Shown piece by piece: positions 6,015 through 12,800 of a stretch of 18,109 nucleotides of DNA (its first letter is position 1; every line of letters starts with the position of its first letter). The stretch covers positions 1-18,109 of the forward strand of contig CAZWRV010000116.1 of assembly GCA_964636325.1 (NCBI GenBank), given 5' to 3'. The DNA is from CAZWRV01 sp964636325. GTDB taxonomy: Bacteria; Verrucomicrobiota; Lentisphaeria; Victivallales; GWF2-50-93. The translations under genes were made by a program, and so were the position numbers. The notes below the pieces were generated by a model. It was not told the DNA's origin and ran no database searches. It saw nothing but the letters and a program-made list of their open reading frames with translations.

Positions 6015-8834
6015 TTGAGCGATGCTGACAAAACTAACGGCGGCGCAGGCCAGCAGCCCTCGTCGCCCCCGGGCGAGTCCGGCAAGCCCGCCCGTAAGGA
6101 CGTGGACTCCTCGCAGATGGAGACTTCCGACGCGGCTACGCGCCCCTCCTCCCCGCCCAAGGAAAAGAAGCCGCCTGCCGCGCCCATCCAGCCTCCATTG
6201 AGCGTCAAGGACAGGTCGGGCCTTCCCAAGCCTTCCCCCCACGAGCCCAGCACCATACTCAGGCCAGTAGAGGAGCCTATATCCGACGAGACCATCTCCA
6301 TAAAAAGGTCCGCCTTCAGGGACGACAGGAAGCGCATCGAGATTCCGGGGGAGGCGAAGAAGGAGGCCCCGCCGCCGGAGAAGAAGAAGGAAGAGGCCCG
6401 AATCTGCAAGATATCCTGCTACAACTGCGGGCAGAAGCTCGACCTCACCGATCTCGAACCGTTCTCGACGATCGAATGCCCCTCCTGCAGCGTGAACATC
6501 ATCGTCCCCCAATGGTTCGACAACTATCTGCTGGAGGAGCCGGGCGGCGAAGGCGGGATGGCCACGGTTTACAGGGCGCTGGACCTGACGCTCGACCGCG
6601 AGGTGGCCATAAAGGTCCTCAACAAGGAGATGTCGTCGGAACTGGAGAAGAGCAAGCTCTTCCTGCACGAGGCCAGGACCGCCGCGACCCTCAACCACTA
6701 TGCGGTCCTCCCCATCTACACTTGCGGAGAATTCAAGGGGCAGCCGTACATCGTCATGCAGTTCATGGAGGGCGGCTCGCTGGACAAGCAGCTCCAGCTG
6801 GCGAACGGCAGGCTCCCCATAAACGACGTCGCACGCTGGATACGCGACATCGCCGAGGGCCTAGACAACGCCAGGAGGCACGGAATCATCCACCACGACG
6901 TCAAGCCGGCCAACATAATGCTCGACCGGGACGGCAACGTGAAGATCGGCGACTTCGGAATAGCCCAGGCCATGCACAACTCCCGTTCCAAGGACGTGGA
7001 CGCCATCACAAGGCTATGGTCAAGCCCCCACTTCGTCAGCCCGGAGAAGGTTGTAGCCGGCAAGGAGGACCACCTCGGCGACATCTACAGCCTGGGCGCG
7101 ACGTTCTACAACCTCATCACGGGGCGCACGCCGTTCGAGAACGAGAACATCAAGGAGCTGGTCAAGTTCAAGCTGGCGAACGATCCGCCGGATCCGCGGA
7201 AATACCGCCCGGAAATACCCGAGCAGCTCTCGTCGCTCATACTTGCGATGATGTCCAGGTCCACCGAGCTCCGCCCCAACTACAGGGACATAATAAACAC
7301 GCTCACCAAGTTCCTCCGGCTCAAGGAGAAGCCGTTTCCGGAAACGGCCGACGCGAAGGCCCAGAAGAAGAAGACGTCAAGCAAGGTCCCCATGGCCGAG
7401 AGGAAGCCAGGCACGGCCCCGCCGCCGGCGTCCGGCGCGCCCATAGGCGGCTTATATTCCCCGCAGCAGACGAAGTCCTCGAACACGCTTCTTTACGCGT
7501 GCATGGGGATATTCATAGTTTGCGCGCTCCTCTTCCTGTGGAGCACTGGCCAGTTCGGCAGGGGTGAGCAGAAGCCGCAAAAAACTTTCCTGAACGACTG
7601 CCTTCCGGAGCTGACTGAAAGGCTCAGGAACGGCAACGTCAAAAACGTCGTCATCTCCGCGCAGAGGATAGTCGCAGACTCATCGGCGGACATAGAGCAG
7701 CGCAAGCAGGCCGGCATACAGCTCGCCTTCGCCGCCTACCTCGACAACGCCCCAGACGCCAAGAACGTCTGCGCTCTCGCGTTCCAGCAGCTGTATGCGG
7801 CGGGCGTGGAAGAGACCAACCCGCTTCTCGCCACAATCAACTTCCTCTCCGGCACTTCGATCCCGCCGGAGAGCCTTTACATCCTGATGGGCGACGACAT
7901 AGACCTCAAGCTGATCGCGGCCATGGCCACATACCTCCGGAGCCTTTACAACAAGGCGCCGGCCTCCGAGACGGCCAAGTATTCCAGGACGCTCTCCACC
8001 ACGTCCTCGGTGATTGATCCATCGTTCTGGGCCAACGCCTGGAAACGGCGCATCCCTTCCTGGATCGAATGGGTCGAGAGGGGAACGCAGCCGGCGATAA
8101 CACTGGAGCCCCTGATTGCCGCGAACAAGTTCGAACCGGGCGCGGCCGTCAACGTCCAAAGACCGCCGCAGAACACCCAGCAGAATCAGGAAAACGGCCA
8201 GAACCTGGAATGGGCCATGCCCCCAGACGTCGAAGACGGCCCCGGCACGGCGGCTGCGAACCTGACCGAGCTTTCCACCGAATGGCTCGCGAAGAGGCGG
8301 GCGCCGATAGAGGCGAGGCGGCCGCGCCCTCAGAACTTCGAGTTCTCAGAGGCCGTTTCCAAGAAATACATCTCGTCCCTGCCCGAATCCCTCTCCCAGA
8401 TCGAGAAGGCGCGCCTTCAGCAGGTCAGCGGCGCCAAGGACTTCCTCTGCTCGCTCATGATGAGGGTGCACTACAACGGGAAGGTCACTTTGAAGGACGG
8501 CAAGACCTACGCCAACTGCACGGTCATGGGCAACAGGAACTACCTCTCCATAAGGACCAAGTCCGGACAGCAGCAGAGGATCGAATGGTCCCAGCTCGGC
8601 CTGGGACAGCTCTGCACCCTCCTCGAATTCTATGCAAACATGCGCATACAGACCGACGCCGGCCCCGAAGTCAAGGAGTCCGACAAGCTCCGCGAAGGCG
8701 CAATGGACCTTCTCCGAATCGGAATCATCTGCGACTGGTACGGCGACTACGCAAGGGCTGTTGAATACACGCACAAGGCCGTCAACGCCGATTCAAGGAT
8801 TTCCGGCCAGGCCAAGAAGTATATTATGTATTGA
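6015..8834 (+). CDS. Zinc ribbon-containing membrane Ser/Thr protein kinase (Hanks type)
   Basis: A 939-residue receptor-like kinase. Residues 1-128 are Pro/Lys/Ser-rich and disordered. A zinc ribbon follows with CYNC (135-138) and CPSC (155-158). The kinase domain spans about 171-435: Gly-rich loop GGEGGMATVY (177-186), catalytic K200 in VAIK, alpha-C glutamate E219, catalytic loop IIHHDVKPAN with D295, DFG at 313-315, SPE (342-344) in place of APE, and GDIYSLG (355-361). HRD is HHD, so the Arg that reads activation-loop phosphate is absent. A Pro/Lys linker and one TM helix (about 492-510) precede an extracytoplasmic half. That half has helical-repeat character (about 525-640), a Pro/Gln-rich linker, a small beta-rich segment near 815-860 (VTLKDGKTYANCTVMGN) and a TPR-like end (893-925). 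The start is TTG at 6015, with GGTGA 6 bases upstream; the nearest in-frame ATG is 34 codons later. Substrates are unknown. Confidence 0.9.
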   Translation: MSDADKTNGGAGQQPSSPPGESGKPARKDVDSSQMETSDAATRPSSPPKEKKPPAAPIQPPLSVKDRSGLPKPSPHEPSTILRPVEEPISDETISIKRSAFRDDRKRIEIPGEAKKEAPPPEKKKEEARICKISCYNCGQKLDLTDLEPFSTIECPSCSVNIIVPQWFDNYLLEEPGGEGGMATVYRALDLTLDREVAIKVLNKEMSSELEKSKLFLHEARTAATLNHYAVLPIYTCGEFKGQPYIVMQFMEGGSLDKQLQLANGRLPINDVARWIRDIAEGLDNARRHGIIHHDVKPANIMLDRDGNVKIGDFGIAQAMHNSRSKDVDAITRLWSSPHFVSPEKVVAGKEDHLGDIYSLGATFYNLITGRTPFENENIKELVKFKLANDPPDPRKYRPEIPEQLSSLILAMMSRSTELRPNYRDIINTLTKFLRLKEKPFPETADAKAQKKKTSSKVPMAERKPGTAPPPASGAPIGGLYSPQQTKSSNTLLYACMGIFIVCALLFLWSTGQFGRGEQKPQKTFLNDCLPELTERLRNGNVKNVVISAQRIVADSSADIEQRKQAGIQLAFAAYLDNAPDAKNVCALAFQQLYAAGVEETNPLLATINFLSGTSIPPESLYILMGDDIDLKLIAAMATYLRSLYNKAPASETAKYSRTLSTTSSVIDPSFWANAWKRRIPSWIEWVERGTQPAITLEPLIAANKFEPGAAVNVQRPPQNTQQNQENGQNLEWAMPPDVEDGPGTAAANLTELSTEWLAKRRAPIEARRPRPQNFEFSEAVSKKYISSLPESLSQIEKARLQQVSGAKDFLCSLMMRVHYNGKVTLKDGKTYANCTVMGNRNYLSIRTKSGQQQRIEWSQLGLGQLCTLLEFYANMRIQTDAGPEVKESDKLREGAMDLLRIGIICDWYGDYARAVEYTHKAVNADSRISGQAKKYIMY

Positions 8835-8860
8835 GCCAATTGCATAAGTCTGCAATTGGC
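8835..8860. repeat. 26-base perfect hairpin abutting the kinase stop codon (composite repeat, module 1)
   Basis: GCCAATTGCA and TGCAATTGGC form a perfect 10-base stem around a 6-base loop (TAAGTC). It begins on the base immediately after the kinase TGA. The same 26 bases recur on the minus strand at 13751-13776 with 24 of 26 identical, and the next seven bases (GGTGTTC) match as well. A short, dispersed, structured element is the best description. No T-tract follows directly. Confidence 0.85.
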
Positions 8861-8861
8861 G

Positions 8862-8949
8862 GTGTTCAGGTGTCAGTGTTCAGGTGTCGGCAGGACGAAA
8901 AACCTGTTTGTCCCTTGTTTTTTTACTGAAACCTGACACCCGACACCTG
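8862..8949. repeat. CAGGTGTC repeat cluster (composite repeat, module 2)
   Basis: GTGTTCAGGTGTC occurs twice in tandem (8862-8874 and 8876-8888). CAGGTGTCGG at 8881-8890 is perfectly complementary to CCGACACCTG at 8940-8949, and GGTGTCAG (8869-8876) to CTGACACC (8933-8940). Bases 8872-8892 match the minus strand of 13670-13690 at 20 of 21 positions. The cluster can fold in more than one way. It is part of the composite element shared with the 13.7-kb region. Confidence 0.75.
8893..8924 (+). terminator. Possible weak intrinsic terminator after the kinase gene
   Basis: GGAC-AAA (8893-8900, one bulged base) can pair with TTTGTCC (8907-8913), followed by TTGTTTTTTT (8915-8924). The stem is short and only moderately GC-rich. 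The T-tract is the main argument, and it falls within the repeat cluster. Confidence 0.35.
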
Positions 8950-8976
8950 TGATTGCAAAACTTGTTTTTGCAATCA
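8950..8976. repeat. 27-base perfect hairpin upstream of fumarate hydratase
   Basis: TGATTGCAAAA (8950-8960) and TTTTGCAATCA (8966-8976) form a perfect 11-base stem with a 5-base loop. It ends 26 bases before the ATG of the fumarate hydratase gene, so it could lie in that gene's 5' untranslated region. It could equally be another module of the intergenic repeat cluster. I do not see a second copy in the window. Confidence 0.75.
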
Positions 8977-9002
8977 CCTCCAGATAGATTGACAGCGACA
9001 AG

Positions 9003-9863
9003 ATGCCGTATTCAAACTTCACAACCGCGATCTCCGGACTCATCGAGGAGGTTTCCTGCCGCATACCGCCGGACGTCGTCGCCGCTCTGGAAAGGGCCCG
9101 GAAATCCGAGAGGCGCGGCTCGACGGCGTACGTCCAGCTTGGAAACATACTTGAAAACATCAGGATCGCCGCGTCCGAGAGGCGTCCGGTCTGCCAGGAC
9201 ACGGGCATGCTCACCTTCATCGTCGAAGCTCCGCCGCGCGCCGATCGGCGGATGATGCGCCGCGCGATAGAGTCGGCCGTCGCCTCCGCCACCCGCCAAG
9301 GCTTTCTCAGGCCCAACGCCGTCTGTCCTCTGACCGGCAGAAACACCGGCAACAACATCGGCACCTCCTTCCCCGCGATAAGCTGGAGCACTTCGCGGAA
9401 CGACGGCAAGGCCCTCGTCTATCTCATGATGAAGGGCGGCGGAAGCGAGAACGTCGGCCGCCAATATGCCCTGCCCTGCATGGAGCTAGGGGCCGAGCGG
9501 AGCATGGAAGGCGTCAGGAAATGCGTCGTCGACGCCGTGATCAAGGCGCAGGGGCTCGGCTGTCCGCCGGGGATAATCTCCGTCTGCGTCGGCGGCGACA
9601 GGGCGGCAGGATTCGCGGAGGCGAAGAAGAACTTCCTCCGCAAAATAGGAGAACGCTGCAAGGACCGCAAAGCCGCGGATTTGGAAAAACGGCTCCTGGA
9701 AGACATCAACCGCCTCGGGATAGGCCCCGCCGGACTCGGCGGAAAAACGACCGCGCTTGATGTATTCGTCTCCTTGCTGTCACGCCACCCAGCATGCTTC
9801 TTCGTGACCGTCTCATATATGTGCTGGGCCTGCCGGAGAGGTTCCGCAGCCATCGCGCTCTGA
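9003..9863 (+). CDS. Class I (iron-sulfur) fumarate hydratase, alpha-subunit type
   Basis: A 286-residue protein of the N-terminal FumA / TtdA-alpha family, which carries a [4Fe-4S] cluster and hydrates fumarate to malate (or acts on tartrate in close relatives). Diagnostic stretches are PVCQDTGM (62-69, probable cluster ligand C64), NAVCPLTGRNTGNN (105-118), KGGGSENVG (144-152), GLGCPPG (184-190, probable ligand C187), LGIGPAGLGGKTTAL (238-252) and the ending VSYMCWACRR. Length is normal for a separate alpha chain. The two-subunit enzyme normally has a beta gene directly downstream, but here only a repeat and convergent lpxA follow, so the beta chain is absent from the window. The ATG at 9003 gives a protein that starts like the family; no strong ribosome-binding site is visible. 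Choosing between fumarase and tartrate dehydratase is not possible from this subunit alone. Confidence 0.9.
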   Translation: MPYSNFTTAISGLIEEVSCRIPPDVVAALERARKSERRGSTAYVQLGNILENIRIAASERRPVCQDTGMLTFIVEAPPRADRRMMRRAIESAVASATRQGFLRPNAVCPLTGRNTGNNIGTSFPAISWSTSRNDGKALVYLMMKGGGSENVGRQYALPCMELGAERSMEGVRKCVVDAVIKAQGLGCPPGIISVCVGGDRAAGFAEAKKNFLRKIGERCKDRKAADLEKRLLEDINRLGIGPAGLGGKTTALDVFVSLLSRHPACFFVTVSYMCWACRRGSAAIAL

Positions 9864-9928
9864 CCGACTCCTTCCTGTTCCTCCATACCGGACTATGAAC
9901 ATAATTGCCGCAGTTGGCCGCTTTCGTC

Positions 9929-9969
9929 GTATGAATTCGGCAGACTACGCCCTTTTGCAGAATTCATAC
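9929..9969. repeat. 41-base GTATGAATTC palindrome, copy 1
   Basis: The arms GTATGAATTCGGCA and TGCAGAATTCATAC flank an asymmetric centre containing ACTACGCCCTTT. It lies between the convergent fumarate hydratase and lpxA genes. The element at 13691-13731 has the same length and differs at only four positions, including in the non-palindromic centre. Shared loop sequence as well as shared stem argues for a common origin rather than chance. Confidence 0.85.
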
Positions 9970-10002
9970 GGGCGCAGCGGGCGGCAGGCCGGAAATCTGA
10001 AC

Positions 10003-10806
10003 TCAATACTGCCTGACGTTGCAGTTCTTTGCGGAGAGGACGCCGCGCTTGGTGCTCTCGACGAAATCGATGAATTCGACGACCTCAGGAATCTGGGGGA
10101 GTTCCTTTTTAATCGTCTCGATGGCGGCCTTGACGGTGCTCTTCCCACGGAAGAATATCTTGTAGACGTTCTTGAGGGCGCGGATGGTTTCGTCGCTGAA
10201 GCCGTTGCGCTGGAGTCCGACCAGGTTGACGCCCTGGACTGGGCCGTTCCTTCCGTGGCCGATCATGAACGGAGGCAGGTCCACCGATATAGCCGAGCAT
10301 CCGCTCAGCACCGCCAGGCGCCCTACGCGGCAGAACTGATGTATGGCGGCGATGCCGGAGATCAGGCAGTAGTCGCCGATTTCAACGTAGCCGGCGGCGA
10401 GCGAGCAGTTCACCATGATGACCCGGTTCCCGATGCGGCAGTTGTGGGCGACATGGGTGTTTATCATCATCATGCAGTTGTTGCCGATTACGGTCTCGGT
10501 GTCCGGCTTGGTGCCGACGTTGGCGGTGAAGCCCTCCCTGAAGACGTTGTTGTCGCCGATCTTAAGATATGAGACCGTGCCGGGCACAAACCCCAAGTCC
10601 TGAGGCGGGCCGCCGAGCTTCACGAACGAGTGTATCTGGTTGCCTGCGCCCAGGGTCGTCCTCCCGGTCACGATGCTGTGGGAGTGCATGACGTTTCCAG
10701 CGCCCATCTTGACATCAGGGCCGACGATGCAGTAGGCGCCTATCTCAACGTCGTCCGCCAGTTCGGCCTTTGGATCAACTATGGCGGTTGGATGAATCTT
10801 GGCCAT
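10003..10806 (-). CDS. lpxA: UDP-N-acetylglucosamine acyltransferase (LpxA)
   Basis: The first enzyme of lipid A synthesis; it moves a 3-hydroxyacyl chain from acyl carrier protein to UDP-GlcNAc in the cytosol. The 267 residues match the family length. The N-terminal two thirds is a left-handed beta-helix of hexapeptide repeats (IHPTAIVDPKAELADDVEIGAYCIVGPDV). Recognisable sites are GGPPQDLGF (65-73), FREGFTANVGT (89-99), MINTHVAHNC (114-123; H121 aligns with the catalytic His of E. coli LpxA) and IHQFCRVGRLAVLSG (155-169). A helical C-terminal domain follows. FTANVGT differs from the usual VTINRGT. The ATG at 10806 has GAGGAG with 6-base spacing. lpxD, fabZ and lpxB, its frequent neighbours, are absent; it diverges from rpmA. 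A gene of this kind implies a lipid A-bearing outer membrane. Confidence 0.95.
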   Translation of the reverse strand: MAKIHPTAIVDPKAELADDVEIGAYCIVGPDVKMGAGNVMHSHSIVTGRTTLGAGNQIHSFVKLGGPPQDLGFVPGTVSYLKIGDNNVFREGFTANVGTKPDTETVIGNNCMMMINTHVAHNCRIGNRVIMVNCSLAAGYVEIGDYCLISGIAAIHQFCRVGRLAVLSGCSAISVDLPPFMIGHGRNGPVQGVNLVGLQRNGFSDETIRALKNVYKIFFRGKSTVKAAIETIKKELPQIPEVVEFIDFVESTKRGVLSAKNCNVRQY

Positions 10807-10880
10807 CTTTGGCTCCTCTCGAGTTATTAATGTGCAATGGGTTCCATCGAAAACTTTTTCAATTTCCCCAACTTATCTCC

Positions 10881-10909
10881 TTGTTTTTCTTTTTCAATTG
10901 CCATATATT
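10881..10909 (+). promoter_or_regulatory. Candidate housekeeping promoter for rpmA
   Basis: TTGTTT (10881-10886), a 17-base spacer and TATATT (10904-10909) form a sigma-70-like promoter on the plus strand in the AT-rich lpxA-rpmA divergent region. A second, overlapping option is TTGCCA (10898-10903) with a 17-base spacer and TTTTAT (10921-10926). Both would give a leader of a few dozen bases before the rpmA ATG at 10964. Confidence 0.4.
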
Positions 10910-10963
10910 AAAGATTGTGTTTTTATATTTCATTCAACAACAGCTAATGCTTTGGAGGATATC

Positions 10964-11212
10964 ATGGCGCACAAGAAAGGCCAGTCGAGCAGCAAGAACA
11001 ACCGCGACAGCAACCCCAAGATGCTGGGGGTCAAGGCGTCCGGCGGCCAGTTCGTGTCCGCAGGAAGCATCATCGTCAGGCAGAGGGGCACGAAGTTCCA
11101 TCCCGGCGCGAACGTAGGCTGCGGCAGGGACTTCACGCTTTTCGCCCTTTCCGACGGCATCGTCAGCTTCGCCAAGAACGGACGCCAGGTCAACGTGGTA
11201 CCGGCCCAGTAG
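10964..11212 (+). CDS. rpmA: 50S ribosomal protein L27
   Basis: An 82-residue ribosomal protein whose N terminus reaches the peptidyl transferase centre. The sequence opens MAHKKGQSSSKNNRDSNPKM, carries LGVKASGGQFV and IIVRQRGTKFHPGANVG, and ends with the DGIVSF block, all diagnostic of L27. MAHKKG begins right at the initiator Met, so there is no N-terminal extension needing protease removal, unlike Firmicutes L27. The start at 10964 is set by GGAGG (10954-10958) and homology; the longer open frame upstream overlaps lpxA and is not coding. rplU (L21), almost always directly upstream in bacteria, is missing here, while obgE downstream is in its usual place. Next to normal L27, SKNNRDS and KASGGQ differ slightly from the common NGRDS and FGGQ. 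Confidence 0.97.
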   Translation: MAHKKGQSSSKNNRDSNPKMLGVKASGGQFVSAGSIIVRQRGTKFHPGANVGCGRDFTLFALSDGIVSFAKNGRQVNVVPAQ

Positions 11213-11261
11213 CATGAATCCGGCAAATCCGCTTCGGCGTGTCTTTTGCTGGATTCATGCT
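11211..11261. repeat. GCATGAATCCGGC palindrome overlapping the rpmA stop codon
   Basis: AGCATGAATCCGGCAAA (11211-11227) pairs with TTTGCTGGATTCATGCT (11245-11261) at 16 of 17 positions, around a 17-base loop. The arms are clearly related to the GTATGAATTC[A/G]GCA arms of the 41-base palindromes, but the loop differs and is longer. The element begins inside the TAG of rpmA. It lacks a T-tract and lies about 55 bases before the true terminator. Confidence 0.75.
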
Positions 11262-11316
11262 AGACAGAAGCAGGGAGGCGGCACCGGCTTCAGCCGGCAG
11301 GCAGTTTCAACTTAAC

Positions 11317-11343
11317 GCCCGGACAGCTCCGGGCTTTTTTTTT
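11317..11343 (+). terminator. Strong intrinsic terminator after rpmA
   Basis: GCCCGGA (11317-11323) and TCCGGGC (11328-11334) form a perfect 7-base GC-rich stem with a CAGC loop, followed at once by nine T (11335-11343). It ends 16 bases before the obgE start. obgE transcripts must therefore start in or just before it, or read through it. Confidence 0.9.
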
Positions 11344-11359
11344 AGCGGAGAATCGGCCT

Positions 11360-12343
11360 ATGTTCGTAGACAGGGCGCAGATCAAGGTGAAGGGCGGCGA
11401 CGGCGGGGACGGATGCTGCAGCTTCCGCAGGGAGAAATATGTCCCGAAGGGCGGCCCTAACGGGGGGGACGGCGGCGACGGCGGGAGCGTCTATCTCGTC
11501 GCCGACGAAGGCGAGCAGAGCCTTGTCGACCTCGTATACAACCGCCATTTCCAGGCGGAGAGGGGCATGCACGGCAAGGGCAAGGACATGTACGGCAGGA
11601 AGGGACGCGACCTACTCATCAGAATCCCGGTCGGAACGGTCGTCCGCGACTCGGAGACCGGGGAAATCATCGCCGACCTCGATGCCAAGGGCTCCAAGCT
11701 GCTTATAGCCGCCGGAGGCAAGGGTGGCAAAGGGAACAAGCACTTCCTCAGCAACGCCAACAAGGCGCCGCGCCAGCACGAGCCCGGCGCGCCCGGAGAG
11801 GAACGGGAGATAGACCTCGAGCTCAAAGTCATAGCCGACGTCGGGCTGGTCGGATATCCGAACGCCGGCAAATCCACGTTCCTCACGGCCGTTTCCAGCG
11901 CGACCCCGAAGATCGCCCCGTATCCGTTCACCACGCTTCACCCCATCGTAGGCGTCCATGAGTTCCCCGATCTCCAGAAGATAACCGTCGCCGACATCCC
12001 CGGACTCATCGAGGGCGCCCACAAAAACGTAGGGCTCGGCCACGAATTCCTCAGGCACATCGAAAGGACGAAGGTTCTCATCTACGTCCTTGACGTGCCG
12101 GGAACCGAAGGCCGCAACCCCGCTGACGACTTCAGGGCGCTCCAGAACGAGCTCGATCTCTACATGAAAGGCCTTTCGAAGCGGAAGGCCGTCGTCGCCG
12201 CCAACAAGATGGACCTCCCCGGCGCCCAGCAGAGGCTGAGGAAGCTCAGGAGGGAGCTGAAGGGCTACAGGATCATCCCTGTCAGCGCCCTTGAGAAAAG
12301 GAACACATCCAAGGTCATGGACGCCGTCAGGGAAATCCTCTGA
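11360..12343 (+). CDS. obgE: Obg-family GTPase (ObgE/CgtA)
   Basis: A large-subunit assembly and stress GTPase. The 327 residues comprise the glycine-rich Obg fold (1-157; KGGDGGDGCCSFRREKYVPKGGP and GGDGGDGGSVYLVAD) and the G domain. G motifs are GYPNAGKST (165-173), TT at 191-192 in the switch, DIPG (212-215), NKMD (282-285) and VSAL (308-311). The protein ends right after the G domain, so the C-terminal OCT extension of some Gram-positive Obg proteins is absent, as is common elsewhere. The ATG at 11360 has GGAG (11347-11350) 9 bases upstream. It follows rpmA as in most bacteria, but an intrinsic terminator intervenes. CTGCAGCTGCAG, a perfect 12-base palindrome, lies just past the stop. Confidence 0.96.
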   Translation: MFVDRAQIKVKGGDGGDGCCSFRREKYVPKGGPNGGDGGDGGSVYLVADEGEQSLVDLVYNRHFQAERGMHGKGKDMYGRKGRDLLIRIPVGTVVRDSETGEIIADLDAKGSKLLIAAGGKGGKGNKHFLSNANKAPRQHEPGAPGEEREIDLELKVIADVGLVGYPNAGKSTFLTAVSSATPKIAPYPFTTLHPIVGVHEFPDLQKITVADIPGLIEGAHKNVGLGHEFLRHIERTKVLIYVLDVPGTEGRNPADDFRALQNELDLYMKGLSKRKAVVAANKMDLPGAQQRLRKLRRELKGYRIIPVSALEKRNTSKVMDAVREIL

Positions 12344-12445
12344 CACTGCAGCTGCAGCTTGTTGCAAATGTCCAGAGAAATTCGAACTTTTACGGAATAT
12401 TTTCCTGATATTCATATAGTTACAACTTATTTTGCCCGGAACTGC

Positions 12446-12473
12446 TTGATTTTACTGCGATTATGACTAATTT
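12446..12473 (+). promoter_or_regulatory. Weak candidate promoter for the small secreted protein
   Basis: TTGATT (12446-12451), a 16-base spacer and TAATTT (12468-12473) resemble a sigma-70 promoter in the AT-rich 200-base gap after obgE. The gap also holds other AT-rich hexamers, so this is only one reading. Confidence 0.25.
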
Positions 12474-12543
12474 AATGACAAATAATTTAGGCCGGAATAT
12501 GGCCAAAAAAAAAACAACAAACAAAAAAGGAAAGGGTAGCAAG

Positions 12544-12777
12544 ATGAAGAAGCTCATGCTCCTCACAGCCGTCGCCGTCGCCGTCGCATTCTCAGCCGGA
12601 GTCTACGCTGCGGAAAAGGCCGCCGCGAAGACCGAAGAGATGAAGCCCGCCGACATCGAGAAGGCGATCAAGGAGAAGAAGGACGCCCTCGCTAAGGAAC
12701 AGGACGCAGAAAAGAAGGCAGCCCTTGAGAAGGAGATCAAGGAACTCGAGGCGAAGCTCCCCAAGAAGGCTGAATAA
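12544..12777 (+). CDS. Small secreted Lys/Ala/Glu-rich helical protein
   Basis: A 77-residue protein with a clear signal peptide: MKKLMLLTAVAVAVAFSAGVYA, with probable cleavage after VYA. The mature part, about 55 residues, is almost entirely K, A, E, D and L. Its heptad-like spacing (IEKAIKEKKDALAKE, then LEKEIKELEAKL) predicts one or two charged amphipathic helices, perhaps a coiled-coil hairpin. It would be exported to the periplasm or cell surface. The family is unknown to me. ATG 12544 is preceded by a purine-rich AAGGAAAGGG stretch about 6 bases away. An in-frame ATG at 12499 would add MAKKKTTNKKGKGSK, which would lengthen the basic n-region; I prefer 12544. A strong terminator follows, so the message is probably monocistronic. 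Confidence 0.7.
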   Translation: MKKLMLLTAVAVAVAFSAGVYAAEKAAAKTEEMKPADIEKAIKEKKDALAKEQDAEKKAALEKEIKELEAKLPKKAE

Positions 12778-12800
12778 CTCAGTTTTCGAGACACAAAAAG

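Noticed and set aside
6476..7567. A 363-codon open frame overlapping the kinase gene
   Set aside because: Shadow frame of the kinase domain; Arg/Gly/His-rich with no motif.
8835..8976. CRISPR array
   Set aside because: The repeats are few, partly overlapping and inverted, without regular spacers or nearby cas genes.
10799..10963. N-terminal extension of L27
   Set aside because: It overlaps the lpxA start and the AT-rich promoter region; L27 homology and a GGAGG site fix the start at 10964.
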